Part shown: piece by piece, positions 57,115 to 64,000 of the stretch
Numbering within the stretch: the first letter of the stretch is position 1
How the letters are laid out: every line of letters starts with the position of its first letter
From: Saccharum officinarum
Lineage: Eukaryota > Streptophyta > Magnoliopsida > Poales > Poaceae
Direction of reading: 5' to 3'
DNA: 64,000 bases
Assembly (NCBI GenBank): GCA_020631735.1
Contig: CM036160.1
Span: 116,108,680 to 116,172,679 of the forward strand
Notes under the pieces: model-generated
The model's input: the letters and a program-made list of their open reading frames with translations, nothing else
The model's database searches: none
Told to the model about the DNA's origin: nothing
Position numbers and translations under genes: made by a program

Positions 57115-57405
57115 ATGCTGAGCTCGTCGGCGTCGAGGCGGGAGGCCGCGGCGGCAAGGGCGACCAAGAGCGGCGAGCTCCCCAAGTCGGCCGCCATCTC
57201 CTGGAAGGACATCGCGGCCACCGCCAGGAACGGCGAGCTGTCCAAGGCGGTGGCCGCCGTCAGGGAGGCCGCGGATGTGCACCACGAGGGATGGATGGTG
57301 CGCTACGGCCGCCGGAAGATCGGCAGGTCCTTCTTCCACACGCGCTACTTCGTGCTCGAGAGCAGGCTGCTCGCCTACTACAAGAAGAAGCCCAAGGACA
57401 ACATG
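57115..57405 (+). CDS. EDR2-like protein, first exon (PH domain start), partial gene
   Basis: EDR2-type proteins carry PH, START and DUF1336 domains, bind phosphoinositides and restrain defence-linked cell death in Arabidopsis (family knowledge). Seen: 97 codons. The N-part is Ala/Arg-rich, then ISWKDIAATARNGELSKAV, then the diagnostic PH-domain opening EGWMVRYGRRKIGRSFFHTR with YFVLESRLLAYYKKKPKDNM. The exon ends at AACATG/GTACGA (donor 57406), in phase 0. The start at 57115 (AAGATGCTG) is preferred. An in-frame ATG at 57064 would add 17 residues. I could not find the following exon (expected to encode a VEDRGLKTHHG-like stretch) up to 64000. Either intron 1 is over 6 kb, or this is an orphan exon. 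Confidence 0.8.
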
Positions 57406-57640
57406 GTACGACTCGATTGCCATTTCCATATATAGGTGCTTACTAGGAGCTAGCGCCTCCAACCTCTGAACAGTTCGGTCGGTTTTATTTGGGTGCCCAA
57501 TGTGGATTGCCTTTGTCTTTGCCTAGGATTACAATCTGGTAGAACATTGGGTGCTCCCTGTTGCAAACATGGGAGCCTGCTGTTATATCACCCAAAACAA
57601 AGTGGTGATCCATTAAGCACGATGATTATGTTTTCATTGT

Positions 57641-57771
57641 TGCAATTAATTATGTATCAAAATCGCCGATTAGTCAACATTAAGTTTTCGATTTTAATTA
57701 TTTTTCCTTTAGCTATCTGCAATTAATTATGTATCAAAATCGCCGATTAGTCAACATTTAGTTTCTGATAC
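57641..57771. repeat. Direct repeat of about 47 bp, 77 bp apart
   Basis: TGCAATTAATTATGTATCAA... through GATTAGTCAACATT occurs at 57641 and again at 57718. The copies differ only at their right ends (TTAAGTTT and TTTAGTTT). This is a local tandem duplication in the intron. Confidence 0.85.
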
Positions 57772-57823
57772 TGTACTATGAACTACTCTCTTAGTCATGC
57801 TTGATTTCCCAACATATTATATA

Positions 57824-57852
57824 CTAGTGATAAGTGCGCGCCCCTGCGCGCG
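57824..57852 (-). mobile_element. Helitron-like 3' terminus
   Basis: On the minus strand a GC-rich hairpin (GCGCGC-AGGG-GCGCGC) is followed by ACTTATCA and CTAG, then T. A hairpin about 10 bases before CTRR at an A/T target is the Helitron 3' signature. The element would extend to higher coordinates. Its TC start was not found. A related but decayed hairpin (GCTGCGCAGAGGCGCGCC) lies at about 58150-58175. Confidence 0.55.
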
Positions 57853-60800
57853 GGCTGGTACCGCAATAATAACATTTAGCAACACGATGATAGTCGACAG
57901 GGTTCTTATAAGCCAAAGTACAATCTAGCACAGATAATTACACATACAAAAGACCACACGTACTTGTTGCCTTGCATACCAGATACCACACAGAGTTACC
58001 ACAGTGAGAAACGGTGTTCTTGTAGATGTGTGACCAGGGATAAGGACCATGCTGAAGCTGTGGCCATAGAGTAAATCAGATGATAAAACGAGGTCTCGTT
58101 CATCTGGTGTAGCAAACTGTATAATAGAGTGGAAAGAGGAAATGTTAATGGGCGCGCCTCTGCGCAGCAGGTTGGCACCACAAATGTTCTTTTGAAACAG
58201 CACAACTAATTATATGGATAACGACAATACGAAAGAGAAGCACAATGCAAATTTAACACAACATTCATGCTATATTGGTAACAGATCACATATAGCATAG
58301 CATTCACATATAGCCATCGATTATCAGACATATGGCACAAGCAAGAGTTCACTCAACAAAACTGAACTGCTCAACATATGACGGTTCACTAATCTGGCGA
58401 ATTCATCACGAACACAAGCGGAGAATTATAAAAATGAAAATAAAAATGAAGAGATCAAGTCCACAACTTGCACAACAATAAAGTTCTCTTTGACCTTTCA
58501 GCTTCTCTACAAAGGCACAGGTGTTTCATAGATCACAAAAAAGCATCATTGTAGTAGCAGGCGTTCAGCTTGGTTTCCCTGTGAGGTGACATTCAGATAG
58601 CATTCAGATAACATTGTCCTATGAAGGAAAAATTCATACAACATTCAGATAGCAGCATCCTACGAGGTAAAAGAAAGTACCTATATTGACTCCTATGCTT
58701 TCCTTGTGCCATACTTGAGAGAAAAATGTAAAAGAGTTAACATTTTCTCTAAAATGAAGTTCACAGAACAATAGCAATAGGTCTAAAATCAGGTTCAGAG
58801 AACAACAGCTACAGGTCTGAAATCAAGTTCACACTTGATATCCTAGTAAAATTCAGCATGCTAGAATTTTAGGAACACTGGTAAACACTCCTGCACACTG
58901 AGTTGTCAGCAGCATTTTCAGAACTGCAACAGCATGCATTTTTCTGAAAATATATAATAGGCAAGAGCTAACCGTCATGCAGTTTTCTGAAAAATAGATA
59001 AGGTTGTCTAGAACAACATGGTCATAGATATGCCATACTAACTCCTGAAACATAGTTTCGTAATGGCCCAACGCACATTTCAGAATCCCATCAATTTGGG
59101 GATGGTGATGGAATCCCACCCATAGAGAGAGCAGCGCTGGTGAAGAACCCCCCTGGCCAGATCCACTGGCAACCATCGCCACCGACGCACTGAAGGGCAC
59201 AGGTGCGGGCACCGCGTTGTTGCCACGACCGAATGGGATATTGTCTGTTGTTCTTTGTACCCTTGGCCAGATTATTGTTTGCTATAAGCCAGTCCCAACA
59301 CAGTTCCCTTGATAGCCTAACTAAAACAGTGGCACATATACATATTAGAAGTTGTTCCATAATTGGTATTTGGTCATGCTCTACACTAAATTATCTATCT
59401 TATAACAAACAATAATATCTAACTTCTTCCAATATAATAAAAAGATGAGCGAAAAAACCTAACACTTATACGATGGCTGATGAAAGCGACAAAGACACAC
59501 CTACTTCATCATGCTTTAGTTGGCACTGCTCTGTTCAAACAGTTTATACCGAAGAGAATTCAGGCGTCAAACTGCAAGAAAGTAGAACAGAATGGGGTTG
59601 CCTTCTCAAATAACTTTGCATAAGGAAATAGTAGCGGGACTGTTTAACCTAGGGATAACGCTAGACACACTGACTGATTACATAAATCAAATGCACAAAT
59701 TACTGAAGTAAACCACAAGACCTTCGACCTCTTACTATCTTATCTATGTTCTGGTAGAGCATTTATCTCATTTGTCTTCTGCACAGAAGATAGGTAACTA
59801 CTATCACAAAAATCAAATTATATAGGATCCGTTCAATAAAGTGCAGAAACTATTTTGAGTGTTTCATAATTATACTTCACTGGTAACCAAAGCACTACAC
59901 AAAGATTGAACTGTAGCCATCATATAGAAGAAAGAACACATATATGCTGATGGAGAAGAAAAGAGACTACTCAACCTAGGAGAACTCCAATATCTGGATC
60001 GGCACATGCCAAACCCAAGGGGAGGTCACCTGCCACCCTGACAATTTCTTTGATTTCACACTACAATTGATAACATACAAAGAACACCCAATAAAAGGTC
60101 AAACAAGGTGATGATGTAGCTTCCTAGACATTACCTTACCTGTTAATAAATACATCTCTGCACTCATGCTCACTCCATGTTCCAGGTCTACAATTATCTG
60201 CACCACCAATGTATAATGTATTATTTCACCAACCACTAATAAAATGTTTTTTCATAACTGTTCGCATCCATATATACAAACAGAACATGACCAAAATCCA
60301 AAGGAGCAGTAGCCAAGACACTGAAAAAAGGTAGTGGGGTCTAGAAGCTCACCAAGGTTCAGTGCTGCATATTAGCTGAAAACCGAAGACAATGGACAAT
60401 TTTGTTTTGTGGAAGGATAAGCCATCTTATTGTCAAAAACCTTTCAAGGAAAACCAGACAAAGAAATTCTGCGAAAGCATCAGAACTGACCAAAGGAAAA
60501 AAAGCAACAAAAATAGCAATGAACAAAGTTGAATTTTAGCTTATCTGAAGGAAAAAAATCTGATCATATTGTATATCCAGTAAGGCTAAATCTAAACAGG
60601 AAGTTCAGCAATTGGGCATAAACACTCTCTATAAAGTCGAGGGCCAACGAACCATAGTCCACAGTAAAAAAGGTGTTGCTTGCTAGAATCAGTGGTTCAT
60701 CATAGGCACTACCAATAGATCCACTGTATTTCACAAAAAAGCTAAGATGAATGTTGACAACCAAATCTGGTCAAAGAAGACATACATGAATAAAAGGATC

Positions 60801-61014
60801 AAATTTGATTCAAAGGGAACAAATCAACCTAGTATTTTCAATTATGAAAAGATGGCATAGAGCAAACAATTGACATGTTTTTCTTAGGTAGGCTAAATAA
60901 ACACTGTCTGGCACATGCTAAATTAAAACATGACACTAAGTGACAGCAAGCAAACCCACCAATCATTGCTCTTGTTGAGGTACCCTAGATCTCTGCAAAC
61001 AAACCCACCAATCA
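57853..61014. other. Long AT-rich stretch, probable Helitron or intron body
   Basis: No gene recognised on either strand. Contains short direct repeats (CATTCAGATA near 58590-58650; a 34-bp unit near 58755 and 58790). The block at 60470-60640 recurs in diverged form at 62200-62360. Confidence 0.45.
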
Positions 61015-61827
61015 ACAACAACAACAACAACAACAACAACATAGCCTTTTGTCCCAAGCAAGTTGGGGTAGGCTAGAGATGAAACCCAAAAGAGACGAAA
61101 AAACAGGGAGACACAAAAAGGAACAAAAAGGGCACAAGACAAAAGGAGGTCATGGTTCAGGCACGTTGATTGCCAATCTCCAAGCGCTCCTATCCATAGC
61201 TAAATCCTTGGGGATATTCCACTCCTTAAGATCTCTCTTAACAGATTCATCCCAAGTTAGCTTAGGTCGACCTCTACCGCTCTTTACAATATCGGCCCAC
61301 TTTAGAACTCCACTACGCACCGGCGCCTCAGCAGGCCTCCGTTGGACATGTCCAAACCATCTCAACCGATGTTGAATCAATTTCTCCTCAATTGGTGCCA
61401 CCCCAACCCTATCCCGAATATCATCGTTCCGGACTCTATCCCTCCTTGTGTGCCCACAACACCAACGCAACATACGCATCTCTGCTACACTCAATTGCTG
61501 GACATGTCGTCTTTTTGTAGGCCAACACTCAGCACCGTATAACATCGCCGGACGAATCGCCGTCCTATAGAACTTACCTTTCAGCTTCTGAGGCACCCTT
61601 TTGTCACAGAGGACGCCAGAAGCTTGACGCCATTTCAACCAGCCGGCTGAAATTCTATGCCTAACATCTTCGTCAATGTCTCCGTCCTTTTGTAGCATCG
61701 ACCCTAAATACCGAAAAGTATCCTTCTTGGCCACCACTTGCCCATCGAGACTAACGTCTCCCTCCTCATGCCTAGTCGCGCTGAAATCGCACCTCATGTA
61801 CTCGGTCTTAGTCCTACTAAGTCTGAA
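61015..61827 (-). mobile_element. RTE-type LINE, 5'-truncated, 19-bp target duplication
   Basis: Exact 19-bp duplication CAAACAAACCCACCAATCA at 60996-61014 and 61828-61846. On the minus strand the element ends with ACCCCAACTTGCTTGGGAC, then CTATG and a (TTG)n tail, as in plant RTE elements, whose 3' ends are short tandem repeats rather than poly(A) (family knowledge). Confidence 0.9.
61150..61827 (-). pseudogene. C-terminal part of RTE reverse transcriptase polyprotein
   Basis: About 225 open codons. The thumb region has KTEYMRCDFS and DTFRYLGSMLQKDGDIDEDV, then FYRTAIRPAMLYGAECWPTK, RMLRWCCGHTRRDRVRND, HRLRWFGHVQRRP and a C-terminal RPKLTWDESVKRDLKEW block. It ends NVPEP and stop. The endonuclease and catalytic RT parts are missing, so it is dead by truncation, but the remaining frame is undamaged, suggesting a fairly recent insertion. 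Confidence 0.88.
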
Positions 61828-61846
61828 CAAACAAACCCACCAATCA

Positions 61847-62930
61847 TTCTCAAATATTATATAATTTATCTCTGCAGTTTCAGGTTCCTCTAGATCTCTT
61901 CAAAAATATTTGAATCCATCCATTCCATTGACCACTTGCCAAAACCAAAACAGCAGCACCGAACAACAACATAAACTACTTACCGAGCTCACAATTTGGT
62001 TTGGATCCTGGTCGCTTCTTGAGCCCATACCTTATATAGAAAATAGCATGTGTGTAAAACAATCACAAGAAGGCCACACCTTTCAAAAGCTGGAACATGA
62101 TTCTGCTTTAGCCCCAAACTACAAAAGGTAGTGACACAGCAGTAATTGTTTTTTCATCTAGAATTAGAGGTTTTTTAATAACCAACCAAAGAAATTCTAT
62201 GAAGGATAACTAAATGAAATAGCAATGAACAAATTTGAGTTTTGACTCATCTGAAGGAAAAATAATGTGGTCACATTCCATAATCAGTGAGGCTAAATCT
62301 AAACATAAAGTTCAGCTGGTCAACAGGTGGGCACAAACACCTTTCTATTAAAGTCGATTAGGTGGGCACAAACAGAAAATGGTTCAAGCAAATTTAAGCA
62401 AAAATAAAGGAAAATGTAGCAGAAAAGGCATAATATATACTAACCTGCAAATTGTACTGACCAGCAGGGGCAATGTAGCTTATGTTCCCCATAGAACCAG
62501 GAGGAAGGGCAACATGGTGTTGCATTAGTGTATTTGCAAGAAAGTGGAGAGAGATGGATAGGAATAAACACATCATTGGCAATGGGGTGTGCTCAGTAAT
62601 AGAACAACTAACAAATTATGTGAAGTAAAGACATCATCGACAATGGACTTATCCTCAGTAACAAATGCATAAAATACAGCAACTAATAAAAAACAAAACA
62701 ACACATGCAAAAGAGAATTGACAAGAGACAATGACATTGCCATGAAAAAATCAATGCAAATAGCAAGATTCATGGAAGGATGAAATAAGTAATCACCATT
62801 GCACAATTCCATTGTCTCAGTCTATCAATTCATCATCACACAATCCCAAAACCTTAGTAGATAACACGACATCAAAGGATATCAGCTCTGCTCATGACCT
62901 GCACAATTTAAAAACAAGAGAGCGGTAGGA
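61847..62930. other. AT-rich stretch with diverged duplication of 60.5 kb
   Basis: 62200-62360 is a diverged copy of 60520-60650 (shared AGCAATGAACAAA, ATCTGAAGGAAAAA, AGGCTAAATCTAAACA, AAAGTTCAGC, AAAGTCGA). No gene recognised. Confidence 0.5.
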
Positions 62931-63960
62931 GCCGATAGCCTCCTAGGGGAGGGGGGCCAAGACCCTAGCAGTGAGGGAGCTGAGGGAAGGAAGGGACTTC
63001 TCAAGTGTTGTAGTTAGCATCGATATCTTCCAATGCTAGATCGCACACACATTTCTCTAGCAGCGAGGTCTAGGCATGGCATGGCTGCAATCGCTGTACA
63101 CTTGAGTAGACGGCGGGCAACAGCAGCTCCAGACCAGCTGACGATGCGGTAGCCCGGAGCTATCGCCGCTCTACGCCCATGCTTATCAGCGGGCAACGCA
63201 CAGCCACAGGGATGTATTCGTTGACACGAGGTGCTAGAGAAAGGCCGCGCAGGTCTCCAGATTCACACACGCGGAGAGAAGGTAAAGGTGGGAGAGGGGA
63301 GGCGACGACACATGGTGGTGCGTGGCAAGGCGAGGAGCCGCGCCGCCGCAGGATGTCCCTGTGCCGCAACCCTCGACGCCGGACACTGCGTGAGGACGCC
63401 ACTAGGCCAGATCCAGTGGGGGAACGACCGGATCCAGCCATGTAGGCCTTGGATCCGGTTTTGGAGGCCCTAGACCAACCCAGCAAAGAACAGCGACAAG
63501 CACAGACCAACGCTCGACTCCGGCGCCGGCGAGTTAAGGAGAGGCGGACCAAGCTAAGGGAGAGAGGCCGCACCGCTGCACCGTCGGGCCACGCCTGGAC
63601 CAGGCGAGCCGCCGCGCCGCCGCGCCAGGGAGGGGCACTCGCCCTGCGCCGCCGCACCGGCCGGGGGGGGGGGTGCGCTCGCGCCGCCGCTCTTGGGGGG
63701 CGACCGCGCCGGGGCCTCCCTCGACGGTGGGCTGCAGCGCCGCCACCGGGAGAGGAGGGAGAGGGAGGAGAGGCCGCTATGGTCTGTGGATGCGCGAGAG
63801 GGAGAGCTAGGGTTTGAGCCGGTATATATTCGGCGAGCACCGCACGTACGGCGGCGACGCCCACCGGCTGATCGATATCAGGCACTCCACAGTAAAAACG
63901 GCGACGTGGCCAGGGTGAGGTCGCGTCCAGGCCCGCACGTCTAAAGCCAGTAAATTCATC
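62931..63960 (-). promoter_or_regulatory. GC-rich stretch resembling a minus-strand promoter and leader
   Basis: Read on the minus strand: TATATA in CGAATATATACCGG (about 63820-63835), then CAAACCCTAGCTCTCCCTC, a typical plant 5'UTR opening, then a strongly GC-rich region. Long frames on both strands here are driven by composition and match no family I know. It could be the 5' part of a gene whose body is absent, or a fragment carried by the Helitron-like element. Confidence 0.35.
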
Positions 63961-64000
63961 CTACCCGCCACCTGAATCGCATTAGCACCAAAGTATCCTT

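Noticed and set aside
57925..58203. 92-codon minus-strand frame with a DERDLVLSSDLLYGHSFS stretch
   Set aside because: Faint resemblance to a transposon-borne DUF4283-type fold, but too short and not supported by motifs or a second copy.
63160..63885. 241-codon minus-strand frame
   Set aside because: Ala/Arg/Pro-rich composition frame with equally long frames on the other strand. The stretch reads better as promoter and leader.

Overview
The window is a piece of a grass nuclear genome. It has spliced genes with GT..AG introns, no operons, and dense nested transposons. The transposon types (Copia elements of Maximus/SIRE type, a LARD-like element with 4.2-kb LTRs, grass MITEs, RTE and L1-type LINEs) and the high-GC first exons suggest a panicoid grass of the sorghum/sugarcane/Miscanthus type. 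That placement is inference. I saw no tRNA, rRNA or CRISPR array.

Left region, 1-13.2 kb: a transposon nest that can be resolved to the base. A degenerate plus-strand Copia element (B; 5224-5284, then 11737 to about 13208) is the host. A minus-strand Copia element (A; 1-5223, running off the left edge) is inserted in its reverse transcriptase. An L1-type LINE (5285-11722, 14-bp target duplication) is inserted 61 bp further on, and the LINE is split by a 1,904-bp solo LTR (7987-9890, 5-bp target duplication).

13.2-20.7 kb: gene-poor repeats. They include a diverged duplication (about 13.28-14.4 and 15.2-16.3 kb) in which one copy carries a MITE and the other keeps the empty site, a 258-bp patch shared with 23.1 kb, and several MITEs, one of them in the ERD15 upstream region.

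20.9-29.8 kb: two real genes, tail to tail. ERD15-like (plus, PAM2 motif, probable 5'UTR intron) and a complete seven-exon ubiquitin-specific protease of the UBP24 type (minus, 559 aa) with a 1,025-bp hAT-like element in its third intron.

31.3-45.3 kb: one complete, young LARD-like retrotransposon (13,970 bp, target duplication AATGC). Its 4.19-kb LTRs differ at about ten positions. It has no recognisable pol. Its interior holds a 2.2-kb tandem duplication carrying two copies of an unrecognised coiled-coil ORF, broken in different places.

45.3-57.4 kb: repeats (a hAT-like element, a possible LTR fragment), then a complete 11-exon dolichyl-phosphate GlcNAc-1-phosphotransferase gene (GPT/ALG7/DPAGT1, 420 aa, plus), then a MULE-like repeat and the first exon of an EDR2-like PH-domain gene at 57.1 kb.

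57.4-64 kb: no further EDR2-like exon recognised. There is a Helitron-like 3' end at 57.82 kb, diverged internal repeats, a 5'-truncated RTE LINE (61015-61827, 19-bp target duplication) and a GC-rich stretch that reads as a minus-strand promoter and 5' leader. The four cellular genes have unrelated jobs (RNA-binding-protein adaptor, deubiquitination, ER N-glycosylation, lipid-binding defence regulator). They are neighbours only by position.
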